Shown here: positions 51,757-59,918 of the stretch, in pieces
Numbering within the stretch: position 1 is the first letter of the stretch
Layout: every line of letters begins with the position of its first letter
NCBI GenBank assembly: GCA_036924855.1
Contig: JBAGRP010000001.1
Location: 6,250,001-6,314,000, forward strand
DNA: 64,000 bases
Origin: Nitrobacteraceae bacterium AZCC 2146
GTDB lineage: Bacteria > Pseudomonadota > Alphaproteobacteria > Rhizobiales > Xanthobacteraceae
Direction of reading: 5' to 3'
Notes under the pieces: generated by a model
Database searches by the model: none
The model's input: only the letters and a program-made list of their open reading frames with translations
Told to the model about the DNA's origin: nothing
Position numbers and translations under genes: made by a program

Positions 51757-53271
51757 ATGACCGTTGCGATCGAGATGGGACACACGACGGCAGGCGCACC
51801 GGCGGCTCTGGACCTTGAGGAACTGCTGGCGACCCGCCTGCTGGTGCAGGGCAATTCGGGCTCCGGCAAATCCCATCTGCTGCGCCGGCTGCTGGAACAG
51901 AGCGCCCCCTGGGTGCAGCAGACCATCATCGACCCCGAAGGCGACTTCGTGTCGTTGGCGGACCGTTTCGGCCACCTCGTGATCGATGCCGAGGAGCATA
52001 CCGAGCGCGGTCTGCAGGCCGCCGGCGAGCGCGCGCGCATCCATCGCGTCTCGACGGTGCTCAATCTCGAGGGGCTCGACGCCGAGAACCAGATGCGGCG
52101 CGCCGCCGCCTTTCTCAACGGGCTGTTCGAGGCCGGCCGCGACCACTGGTACCCGATGCTGGTGGTGGTGGACGAGGCGCAGCTGTTCGCGCCGGCCGTC
52201 GCTGGTGAGGTTTCGGACGAGGCGCGCAAACTCTCGCTCGGCGCCATGACGAACCTGATGTGCCGTGGCCGCAAACGCGGGCTTGCCGGGGTCATCGCAA
52301 CCCAGCGACTGGCGAAGCTCGCCAAGAACGTCGCGGCCGAGGCTTCCAATTTCCTCATGGGCCGCACCTTCCTGGATATCGACATGGCGCGCGCCGCCGA
52401 TCTTCTGGGCATGGAGCGGCGACAGGCAGATGCCTTCCGCGACCTGGAGCGCGGACAATTCATGGCGCTGGGCCCGGCGCTCTCCCGCCGTCCGCTGGGG
52501 CTGCGCATCGGTCCAACGGATACAGTGCCGCGCAATGCGACTCCGCGACTGATGCCGCTGCCGGAAGCGACACTGGAGGACGTACGCGCCACTATCCTGG
52601 CAGCCCCGCCGCCCGAGCATATCCGGCCGCAGCGCCGGTCGTCGTCACCAGACCTCCTCGGCCAGCTGATGGCGGCGAAGTCCGCGGCGCTGGAGGTCCG
52701 TCCCGAAGCGGTGGAGCAGCCGTTCAGCGCTGAGGAATTGGCCGAGCGGCGCGAGCGCGTGGACCGCATTCTGCGCGCCGTGATGGCGGAACCCGACGCG
52801 GGATTTCGTGTGGTCGGCGTCCTCTATCAGGAATTCGTGGTCCGCTGCCGCATCGAGGGCCTCGGTGCGGCCGTGCCGGACCTGGGTGAATTCCGTCGCA
52901 TGCTGACGCGTGCCCGCGCCGGGCTCGGCTCCGACATGGCAGGGGATGACGCGTGGCAGGATGTCTCGGTCCGCGCCTCCATTCTGCCCGAGGATATGCA
53001 GGGTGTATTCATGATGATCGCCCGCGCAGCGAAGGAGGGTTGGCCCTGCCCGAGCGATGCAGTGATTGCCCGCGCCTATGGCTCACACTCGTTGCGCCGT
53101 GCCCGGCGTTTGCTGACCTACATCGAGGAGCAAGGCCTCATCGTTTGCCAGCTTGACGGTGCTGGTCGGCGGATCGTGACGCTCGTCGAACTGGCCTGGG
53201 CGACGGCACCGGGCGACCCCAATGCCGAGGAACTAGCGGCGGAGGAAGGCTGCAGCAGTTCGTCTCTCTGA
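51757..53271 (+). CDS. HerA-like P-loop ATPase of accessory DNA
   Basis: A 504-residue ATPase. Walker A QGNSGSGKSHLLRR near residue 30, IDPEGDFVSLADRF after it, Walker B MLVVVDEAQLFAP near residue 140 and an arginine-finger-like stretch MCRGRKRGLAGVIATQR. This is the HerA/DUF853 group of hexameric DNA-pumping ATPases. No NurA nuclease or Sir2 partner is adjacent. The C-terminal half (from about 320) carries a winged-helix-like region. Genes of this type recur on alphaproteobacterial islands. The start has weak ribosome-site support; a longer frame exists upstream. Confidence 0.85.
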   Translation: MTVAIEMGHTTAGAPAALDLEELLATRLLVQGNSGSGKSHLLRRLLEQSAPWVQQTIIDPEGDFVSLADRFGHLVIDAEEHTERGLQAAGERARIHRVSTVLNLEGLDAENQMRRAAAFLNGLFEAGRDHWYPMLVVVDEAQLFAPAVAGEVSDEARKLSLGAMTNLMCRGRKRGLAGVIATQRLAKLAKNVAAEASNFLMGRTFLDIDMARAADLLGMERRQADAFRDLERGQFMALGPALSRRPLGLRIGPTDTVPRNATPRLMPLPEATLEDVRATILAAPPPEHIRPQRRSSSPDLLGQLMAAKSAALEVRPEAVEQPFSAEELAERRERVDRILRAVMAEPDAGFRVVGVLYQEFVVRCRIEGLGAAVPDLGEFRRMLTRARAGLGSDMAGDDAWQDVSVRASILPEDMQGVFMMIARAAKEGWPCPSDAVIARAYGSHSLRRARRLLTYIEEQGLIVCQLDGAGRRIVTLVELAWATAPGDPNAEELAAEEGCSSSSL

Positions 53272-53889
53272 TGCGACGGTCGAGCGCGCACGACGAAAAC
53301 GCCACAGCATTTCCCTATCAGTGCGCGCTACATGCCTATCGGCGGCCCGCCTCCAGGCTAACCTGCATCTCGAAAACTTATCAGTCAGTGTGGTGGGGGC
53401 GAGAGCTCGGCGCGATAACGCTCCGCCTAGCTCTCGAACATCTCGTTCCGAGACGAGATGCGGTAGTCTCACAATTTGCTAATCTGTGTCGCAAGAAGCG
53501 GAACGCCGATACTGGGAACTGAAGACCATCAGACCTTGGCGACGCGGCCGATGCCGGCGGCGTATCGCTGGCCGCTCGCCGACTCGGTGTCCATTGTCAG
53601 CCGTCGCTTGCCTGCTTCATGGCGCCGGGGTTCTTGAAGGAGTTCACGACGCAAAAGGGGGCGCCGTGAGAAGCGAAGCGGTTCGATTAGAGTTCGAACG
53701 CCAATTGCGGGATGCACGTCTCGTCGCCGCAAAGCGGACAGCGATAACCGGCCGGCGTGCAAAGTGGTCGCAAAATTTGTACTTACTGCGGTTACTGGGC
53801 TTCGAGAAAATGGCTATGGATGCCATCATAGGTTTGATGACGTACCGGGGCATTGGCTAGGGTGAGCGCAAGATTCGTCTAGCTCTCAG
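53272..53889. other. Gene-poor stretch
   Basis: No reliable gene. A 124-codon plus-strand frame (53486-53860, GTG start) ends in a hydrophobic helix-like tail (LYLLRLLGFEKMAMDAIIGL). Its first half is arginine-rich and compositionally odd. A hairpin (CATCTCGT with ACGAGATG) lies near 53440-53462. The region may hold remnants of a deleted gene. Confidence 0.35.
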
Positions 53890-54807
53890 TCAAGATTGGG
53901 CGAGGTGAGGAGTAATGTAGTCATCGAGCAGTCTCACAAACTGTTTGGCGAGTACACTGAGCTCTCCAACATTTGGTCTCAGCAAGCCCACCTCGTAGAA
54001 AACGGATGGCGAAAATGGCCGAACGACCAGCGCGCCGGTGTTGCCGGTCCGTCTGAGCGTGTCGGAAATACTCAGTGCGTCCACAAGGCAAATGCCGGCG
54101 CCGTCGATGACGAGATTGAGTGCGATGGCGAAGAACTCGCATTCTATGACGGGATGAAACGGCGTCCCGCTGGATTCGAAGGCGCGTGAAATCGCGGCGT
54201 AAGATGTTCGGCTTCCCGAGGTGATGATGAGATCGCTTCCTTCGAGGAGGTCGGGGGTGAGTGTTTCATGGGCAGCCAGTGCGTGAGTCGCGGGCAATAC
54301 GCATTGCAGCTGGAACCGATAGCGCTTCAACACCGTGTTCGTCCGGTCAAACGGCGGTTCGGCAATTCCAATGTCGAAGGCCCTTGATGACACCAGACTG
54401 CGTACATTGTCGGAGCTACGAGTCAGCAGTCTGATTTTGGTCGAGGGGCGGTCCCGTCGGAAACGGCTGACGATCTCTGGAAGCCACGCGATACCGGGGC
54501 CAGGGCTGCTCGCGATCGTAAGGACGCCGCGTTGACCGGCCGAAATGCCCGCAGCGGCATCTTCCAATTCGGAGAAGCCGGCAAGTGCATGCACGGCTTC
54601 GTGATGCAGAAGGTGAGCTTCGGCTGTCGGGACGATATGGCGGCTTTCCCGTCGAAACAGCACAAAACCGACATTCTGCTCCAGGCGCTTAAGTGCAGCG
54701 CTGACGGCAGGTTGCGACACGCCGAGCGTGCGTGCTGCTTCGGTGACTGACCGATGCTGCATGACGGCGTTGAAAATCTCGATAAGCCTCAGATCCATAA
54801 CCAGCAT
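53890..54807 (-). CDS. LysR family transcriptional regulator
   Basis: A 305-residue LysR protein. The N-terminal winged helix is RLIEIFNAVMQHRSVTEAARTLGVSQPAVSAAL-type (helix-turn-helix residues 18-40), then a linker and a two-lobed sensor domain (FDIGIAEPPFDRTNTVLKR). It lies divergent from the ABC importer/hydrolase operon, so it is very likely its regulator. An inverted repeat lies just upstream of its start. A second ATG three codons on is possible. Confidence 0.93.
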   Translation of the reverse strand: MLVMDLRLIEIFNAVMQHRSVTEAARTLGVSQPAVSAALKRLEQNVGFVLFRRESRHIVPTAEAHLLHHEAVHALAGFSELEDAAAGISAGQRGVLTIASSPGPGIAWLPEIVSRFRRDRPSTKIRLLTRSSDNVRSLVSSRAFDIGIAEPPFDRTNTVLKRYRFQLQCVLPATHALAAHETLTPDLLEGSDLIITSGSRTSYAAISRAFESSGTPFHPVIECEFFAIALNLVIDGAGICLVDALSISDTLRRTGNTGALVVRPFSPSVFYEVGLLRPNVGELSVLAKQFVRLLDDYITPHLAQS

Positions 54808-54813
54808 CTATAC

Positions 54814-54829
54814 ATTATTTCCGAATAAT
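54814..54829. promoter_or_regulatory. Candidate LysR operator
   Basis: ATTATT (54814-54819) and AATAAT (54824-54829) are perfect inverted arms around TCCG, 7 bp upstream of the lysR start and in the divergent gap to the importer genes. This is the symmetry of LysR-type boxes, within AT-rich surroundings. Confidence 0.55.
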
Positions 54830-54930
54830 TGCTGGCAAAACTGACATCAAAAGGTCGCTAGGGGCGATAATCAATTTTTGGCATCAGATTTGCTTATGAA
54901 TTGAGGTCACTGTTTGGAGCGCCCGCCGAT

Positions 54931-55713
54931 ATGAGTGAAAGCAGTTCGCCAATTCCAGGGTCCGAGCCGTTGCTGGCCGCTGAGGCCGTGGTGAAGCGCT
55001 TCGGTGCCAACACCGTTTTGCATGGTGTGGATCTGGCATTGGGTTCGGGGCAGTCGACCTGCATCATCGGGCCCAGCGGCTCGGGCAAGACGACGCTGTT
55101 GCGATGCATGGCACTGCTCGAGGCTCCCTCTGACGGACGTATCCTGATGGATGGGGCAGCCGTTGCAGAAGCGAAGCTTTCATCCGACGTGCGCGCCGCC
55201 GCCAAGAAGGTGCGGCCTGAAATCGGGATGGTGTTCCAGCAATTCAATCTGTGGCCGCATATGACGGTGCTGCAGAACATCATCGAGGCGCCGATGCGCG
55301 TGCGGGGCCTCGGTCGCGACGAGGCTATCGCCACCGCGGAAGGCCTGCTGGAAAAAGTCGGCCTGGCAGCGAAGCGCGATACGTATCCGGCCCGGTTGTC
55401 CGGCGGACAGCAGCAGCGCGTAGCGATCGCGCGTGCCTTGGCCATGCAGCCGAAGGTTCTGTTGTTCGACGAGCCGACATCCGCGCTCGATCCGGAATTG
55501 CGTCGCGAAGTGCTGCAGGTGATGCGCACGCTGGCGCTCGAAGGCATGACGATGCTCGTCGTCACCCATGAAATGGGTTTCGCGCGGCGGGTCGCCAGCC
55601 GGGTCGTCTTCATGGACGAGGGCGTCATCGTCGAGCAGGGCATTCCGTCGCTTTTCTTTGAGAACCCGACCACTGAACGAGCCAGGCGTTTCCTGACGCA
55701 TTTTGAGGATTGA
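54931..55713 (+). CDS. Polar amino-acid ABC transporter ATPase (HisP/GlnQ type)
   Basis: A 260-residue ATPase. Walker [15 protein letters not shown]-loop [19 protein letters not shown], signature [16 protein letters not shown], Walker [15 protein letters not shown] and H-loop [12 protein letters not shown]. These are classic for polar amino-acid importers. It is the first gene of an operon with a binding protein, permease, M20 hydrolase and ureohydrolase; the next start overlaps its stop. An in-frame TTG ten codons upstream is a weaker alternative start. Confidence 0.93.
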   Translation: MSESSSPIPGSEPLLAAEAVVKRFGANTVLHGVDLALGSGQSTCIIGPSGSGKTTLLRCMALLEAPSDGRILMDGAAVAEAKLSSDVRAAAKKVRPEIGMVFQQFNLWPHMTVLQNIIEAPMRVRGLGRDEAIATAEGLLEKVGLAAKRDTYPARLSGGQQQRVAIARALAMQPKVLLFDEPTSALDPELRREVLQVMRTLALEGMTMLVVTHEMGFARRVASRVVFMDEGVIVEQGIPSLFFENPTTERARRFLTHFED

Positions 55714-56516
55714 TGACCATGAAAAGGCTTCTGACACTTGTCGCTGCATTGGCTCTCTCGTCGCTGACGGCGCATCAGGCTGGCGCACAGCAACTGCAGT
55801 CTCATCTCTACGACATTACCAAGAGCGGCAAGCTGAAGGTCTGCATATGGCCGCAGTATTATGCGATCTCGCTTCGCAACCCTGATACCGGAAAGCTCGA
55901 GGGCATCGACATCGATCTCTCCGAAGAGCTGGCAAAAGACTTGGGCGTGAAGCTCGAATATGTCGAAACCAGCTTCAGCACATTCATCGCGGATCTGCAG
56001 GCCAACAAATGCGATCTCGGCATGTTCGGAGTGGGGGCGACCATGAAGCGGGCGCAGGCCGTCGCCTTCACGCAGCCTTATCTGATCAGTGGCGTCTATG
56101 CTGTCGTCCACAAGGACGGCAAGATCAAGACCTGGGCCGATATCGACAAGCCCGGCGTGAATGTGGGTGTCGCGTTGGGCAGCTACATCGAGCCATTCCT
56201 GCGCACCTATCTGAAGAATGCAAAGGTCGTCGCTGTGGCGCCACCCGCCACGACGCAGGCTGAGCTGATGTCACACCGGGTCGAGGTCATGGCGACGGAC
56301 TATCCGGCATCGACCAAGATGAATGCGCAGTTTGACTGGTCGGTCACGCTGTCCCCGCCGGAGCCCCTATCCGTGACGCCATACGCCTATGTGATGAATC
56401 AGGGCGACCAGATCTGGCTGAATTACGTGAACTTGTTTGTTCAAAACATCAAACTTGACGGGCGCTTGAAGGCCGCTGCCGAGAAGAACAAGCTCGGCCC
56501 GATCGTAGCGCCTTAA
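55713..56516 (+). CDS. Amino-acid ABC transporter substrate-binding protein (SBP family 3)
   Basis: A 267-residue exported binding protein. A signal peptide (LLTLVAALALSSLTAHQAGA) precedes the mature start QQLQSHLYDITKSGKLKVCI. The family-3 pattern is visible as GIDIDLSEELAKDLGVKLEYVE and ANKCDLGMFGVGATMKRAQAVAFTQ-type sequence. Ligand: a polar amino acid or derivative. Translation is coupled to the ATPase gene by TGATG. The last part is acidic-poor and the C-terminus is typical. Confidence 0.92.
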   Translation: MTMKRLLTLVAALALSSLTAHQAGAQQLQSHLYDITKSGKLKVCIWPQYYAISLRNPDTGKLEGIDIDLSEELAKDLGVKLEYVETSFSTFIADLQANKCDLGMFGVGATMKRAQAVAFTQPYLISGVYAVVHKDGKIKTWADIDKPGVNVGVALGSYIEPFLRTYLKNAKVVAVAPPATTQAELMSHRVEVMATDYPASTKMNAQFDWSVTLSPPEPLSVTPYAYVMNQGDQIWLNYVNLFVQNIKLDGRLKAAAEKNKLGPIVAP

Positions 56517-56525
56517 GGCAATCCG

Positions 56526-57191
56526 ATGCAGAGCTATAGCTTTCGCTGGGACATCATCCCAAGGAACTTCGGTTTTCTCGCCGACGGCATCGAGATGACC
56601 CTGTTCCTGTCGGTCGTCACCCTTGTCGTGGCGACCGCACTCGGGATGGTGATCGCGCTTATGCAGATGTCGCGCTTTCGTCTCGCGCGGATCGCGGCCT
56701 TGACCGTGGGTGAAATCATTCGCAACACGCCCATCCTGGTGCAACTGCTCTGGGTCTATTACGTGATGCCGATCGTCTTCAACATCCAGATCGACGCGCT
56801 GGCAGCGTCGATCCTGGGCCTGTCGCTCTACTCCGCCGTTTTCATTTCCGAAGTGTTCCGGGCAGGCATCGCGACTGTTCCTGCCGGACATCGCGAAGCC
56901 GCGCAGGTGCTCGGCCTGACACCCTTGCAAAGCTTCACACGCATTGTCGGTCCGCAGGCTATTCGCAGCGTACTGCCGCCTCTCGCGGCGAATTTCGTCC
57001 AGCTCATCAAATATTCCTCGCTGGCATCCGTGGTGTCCGTGAGCGAAGTGACACGCCGGGGCATGGAGCTGTCGTCCTCGACCTTCAGACCGCTGGAGAT
57101 ATTCACGTTCATTGGGTTGATCTATTTCGTCATCTGCTGGCCGCTGACGCATTCGATCCGCATCTGGGAGGCGCGCCTTGCAAAACGTTGA
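56526..57191 (+). CDS. Amino-acid ABC transporter permease (HisM/GlnP type)
   Basis: A 221-residue membrane protein with about five helices. The N-terminal DIIPRNFGFLADGIEMTLFL and the EAA loop FRAGIATVPAGHREAAQVLGL are canonical. Only one permease gene is present, so it should act as a homodimer. Its end overlaps the M20 hydrolase start. This organisation fits compact, dedicated uptake of one compound class. Confidence 0.93.
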   Translation: MQSYSFRWDIIPRNFGFLADGIEMTLFLSVVTLVVATALGMVIALMQMSRFRLARIAALTVGEIIRNTPILVQLLWVYYVMPIVFNIQIDALAASILGLSLYSAVFISEVFRAGIATVPAGHREAAQVLGLTPLQSFTRIVGPQAIRSVLPPLAANFVQLIKYSSLASVVSVSEVTRRGMELSSSTFRPLEIFTFIGLIYFVICWPLTHSIRIWEARLAKR

Positions 57192-58437
57192 TGCAGCACG
57201 CCAGGCGGTATCGCGTGATCGGGTCGATCAGGTGATTGACCTCGCGCTGCCATTGATCGCCACGCCCTCACCGAATCCGGATGGCGACACGCGTGCGGTT
57301 GCCGCTCTGGCCGCAGATCTCATTAGGACGCATGTACCCGGAGCCGAGATCGAACTGCATCCCGGTTCGTCTGACATCGTCAACGTGGTCGCGCGCATCC
57401 GTGGCGCCGGTCCCGGCCGACGCGTCGTTTTCAACGGCCATGTCGACACATATCCGATCGGCAGGCCGGAGCAATGGTCGGTCAATCCGGCCGGCGAGAC
57501 CCGGAATGGTCGCCTGTATGGTCGCGGTGCGGCCGACATGAAGGGCGGCATCGCTGCATCGATTGTTGCCATGGCGGCCCTGGCCGAACAGCGCGCGCAT
57601 TGGAGCGGCGAGGCCGTGCTGACACTGGCGGGCGATGAGGAGACGATGGGTCCACTCGGGACCAAGTTCTTGCTCGACCAGGTGTCTCATGCAACGGGCG
57701 CTGCGACGATCATCGGAGATGCCGGCTCGCCGATGGTGGCGCGCTTCGGCGAGAAGGGTTTCATCTGGATAGAGATCTCGTCGGAAGGCAAAGCGGCCCA
57801 TGGCGCCCATGTGCATCTGGGTGTGAATGCGATGGACAGGTTGCGTGAAGCCCTGGATGGAGTGACCAAACTACGCGACCTCCCAGTGGCCACGCCCGAC
57901 CAGGTCCGCAGCGCGATCGCCGGCGCGAAAGCGATCTCTGAACCGTTGTGTGGCGTAGGCGAGGCGGATGTGCTGTCCGCCGTCACCGTCAATATCGGGA
58001 TGGTCTCGGGCGGCACGTCTCCGAATCTGGTGCCCTCCAGCGCCCATGCTGCGATCGATATCCGGCTGCCAGTCGGCGTAACGACCGAAGCGGTTCTCGC
58101 CCACTTGCAGCAGTGGCTTGAGCTTCCCGGCATCACATGGCGGGTGTTGCGATGCTTCGAGCCAAACTACACCAACCCCAACGACGAACTCATTCGTTGC
58201 TGTGCAGGAGCAGCGGCGGAGATCATGGGGATTGCACCGGCGGTGAACATGCGCGTCGGTGGCTCGGATTCCCGGTGGTTTCGAATGGCGGGCATTCCCA
58301 CAGTCGTTTACGGGCCGACGCCATACAATATGGGAGCGCCTGATGAATATGCGGACATCTTGGAGCTCGGCATCGTCTCCCGCGTGCATGCGTTGACGGC
58401 CTTCGATTTTCTCACCAAGGAAGAGAGCGGCGAATGA
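57178..58437 (+). CDS. M20 family deacetylase/peptidase-like hydrolase
   Basis: A 419-residue M20/ArgE-like hydrolase. Metal-site segments: FNGHVDTYP (His, Asp), GRGAADMKGG (Asp) and GDEETMGPLG (Glu-Glu). The dimerisation insert is present (GKAAHGAHVHLGVNAMDRL). The C-terminal position where ArgE-type proteins have His before a PDEY motif instead reads NMGAPDEY. The start is TTG with GGGAGG five bases upstream, overlapping the permease stop. It is predicted to cleave an acyl or amino-acyl bond of the imported compound. Confidence 0.87.
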   Translation: MQNVDAARQAVSRDRVDQVIDLALPLIATPSPNPDGDTRAVAALAADLIRTHVPGAEIELHPGSSDIVNVVARIRGAGPGRRVVFNGHVDTYPIGRPEQWSVNPAGETRNGRLYGRGAADMKGGIAASIVAMAALAEQRAHWSGEAVLTLAGDEETMGPLGTKFLLDQVSHATGAATIIGDAGSPMVARFGEKGFIWIEISSEGKAAHGAHVHLGVNAMDRLREALDGVTKLRDLPVATPDQVRSAIAGAKAISEPLCGVGEADVLSAVTVNIGMVSGGTSPNLVPSSAHAAIDIRLPVGVTTEAVLAHLQQWLELPGITWRVLRCFEPNYTNPNDELIRCCAGAAAEIMGIAPAVNMRVGGSDSRWFRMAGIPTVVYGPTPYNMGAPDEYADILELGIVSRVHALTAFDFLTKEESGE

Positions 58438-59369
58438 GTGAAGCGGCAGAGTTTATTGGTCCAGAAACCTTCATGGGGCTGCCTGCAGGCTTGCCGCAGC
58501 CCGGTTGCCGTGCTGCCATTCTCGGTGTGCCGTTCGACTGCGGTACGCATCCGTTCCGGGTTGGAGCCCGGCAAGGTCCACTGGAAGTGCGCCGGCAGTC
58601 GAGGCTTATTCGCCGTTATCATCCATCGCTCGCCGATGTCGATGTCTTGTCGTTGCTTGGCGCAGTCGATGCAGGCGATGTGGCGCTGGTGCCCGGTCGC
58701 ATCGACGATGCCTTCGTCAGGATTGAGGCAGCTGCCGCACGCATTGTCGAATCTGGCGCGGTCCCGATCGGGATTGGTGGCGATGGCTCGGTCTCGCTTC
58801 CGCTGATGCGGGCGGCGGCGCGCCGGCACAAGGGGCTGGTGGCGCTGCACATCGACAGTCACACCGACGCCTATCCCTACACACCGGACGATCGCTACAA
58901 CGCGGCGACGCAGTTCACCAATGCGGCGCAGGAAGGGCTGGTCGACGCCTCGTCGTCCTGGCACATTGGCGTCCGCGGCTTCACCTACTGTTCCGGCGTG
59001 CTTGAACACGCGCGCGGACTGGGCTTCCGCGTCATCACCATCGAAGACCTGATGCGCCGCGGCTTCGCTCAAACCGTTGCGGAGTTCAGCGATGCGGTGG
59101 CCGGGCGGCCGGTTTATCTGTGCTGGGATATGGATGTGTTCGATCCATCCGTGGCGCCAGGTGTGTGCACGCCAGCGTGGGGCGGGCTCAGTGCCCGTGA
59201 AGGGATCGAGTTGCTGAGAAGTTTGTCGGGCCTGAACATTGTCGCAATGGACTTCAACACGGTAAGTCCGCCGCAGGACGTTTGTGGGATGGCCGCGCAG
59301 CTGTGTTCCCACATGATCATGGAAGCGCTCGTGCTCTTGGCGTCCAATCTGGGACTGTTGCCTGATTGA
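58434..59369 (+). CDS. Ureohydrolase (arginase/agmatinase) family protein with altered active site
   Basis: A 311-residue ureohydrolase-fold protein. DSHTD and WDMDVFDPSVAPG keep the aspartate/histidine metal ligands. The usual GGDHS is GGDGS, so one metal-A histidine is missing. The region where agmatinases have a substrate-facing His before GTxF reads YNAATQF. The guanidinium-facing Glu before VSPP is Thr (FNTVSPPQD). It may hydrolyse a non-guanidino amidine, bind a different metal, or be non-catalytic. It overlaps the M20 gene by ATGA, the last gene of the operon. Confidence 0.85.
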   Translation: MSEAAEFIGPETFMGLPAGLPQPGCRAAILGVPFDCGTHPFRVGARQGPLEVRRQSRLIRRYHPSLADVDVLSLLGAVDAGDVALVPGRIDDAFVRIEAAAARIVESGAVPIGIGGDGSVSLPLMRAAARRHKGLVALHIDSHTDAYPYTPDDRYNAATQFTNAAQEGLVDASSSWHIGVRGFTYCSGVLEHARGLGFRVITIEDLMRRGFAQTVAEFSDAVAGRPVYLCWDMDVFDPSVAPGVCTPAWGGLSAREGIELLRSLSGLNIVAMDFNTVSPPQDVCGMAAQLCSHMIMEALVLLASNLGLLPD

Positions 59370-59511
59370 GATGCCCGGATCAGTCTGGCGTGGTCGGTGT
59401 GCCTCGTGCTCGGCATCAGTGCTTGCTTATCCGCAATCGGGCGAGCGGATCACAACATTCAAGAGAGCCGATTGGTGCAGCCAAACAAGAAGCGTTTTAC
59501 GGTCCGGCCGA

Positions 59512-59706
59512 ATTATCGGCAGCGGCGATCTCTGGGTCACTGAATTCGTAGTTAGCTATGACGGCATACCATCTTACGCGGTGAACATCATGGAATTCCG
59601 CGAAGGACTGGTGGCCAACGAAACGCAATATTTCGCCGATCGGTTTGACCCTGGGCCGTCGCGCGCTTATCTTGTTGAGCGAGTAGGCGAAATCACGTCA
59701 TTCTAA
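59512..59706 (+). pseudogene. Remnant of a SnoaL-like (NTF2-fold) protein
   Basis: The last about 60 residues of this frame (GSGDLWVTEFVVSYDGIPSY, then IMEFREGLVANETQYFADRF) are recognisably the C-terminal part of a SnoaL/NTF2-like polyketide-cyclase-type domain. The part before it (from 59371) is not. No start gives a full-length domain, so it looks like a 5'-truncated gene. From 59710 to 59918 no gene is convincing. Confidence 0.5.
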
Positions 59707-59918
59707 ATACACCGCCGAGGAGAACCCGGGCCGGCGTTGATGTAGATGAGATTTCATGAGGGCTTGTCCCGCGCCTGTCTTCGACGACTGCGTCAGCATG
59801 GCTGCCACGAAATCCTCAGGACGGAAGAAGGGCTTATAGAAACGCTCAACCAATTGCGGACCGCGCGGATCATCCCGCCTCTGACGCTCTAGTACGCTCT
59901 CGATTGAGGAATGCATCC

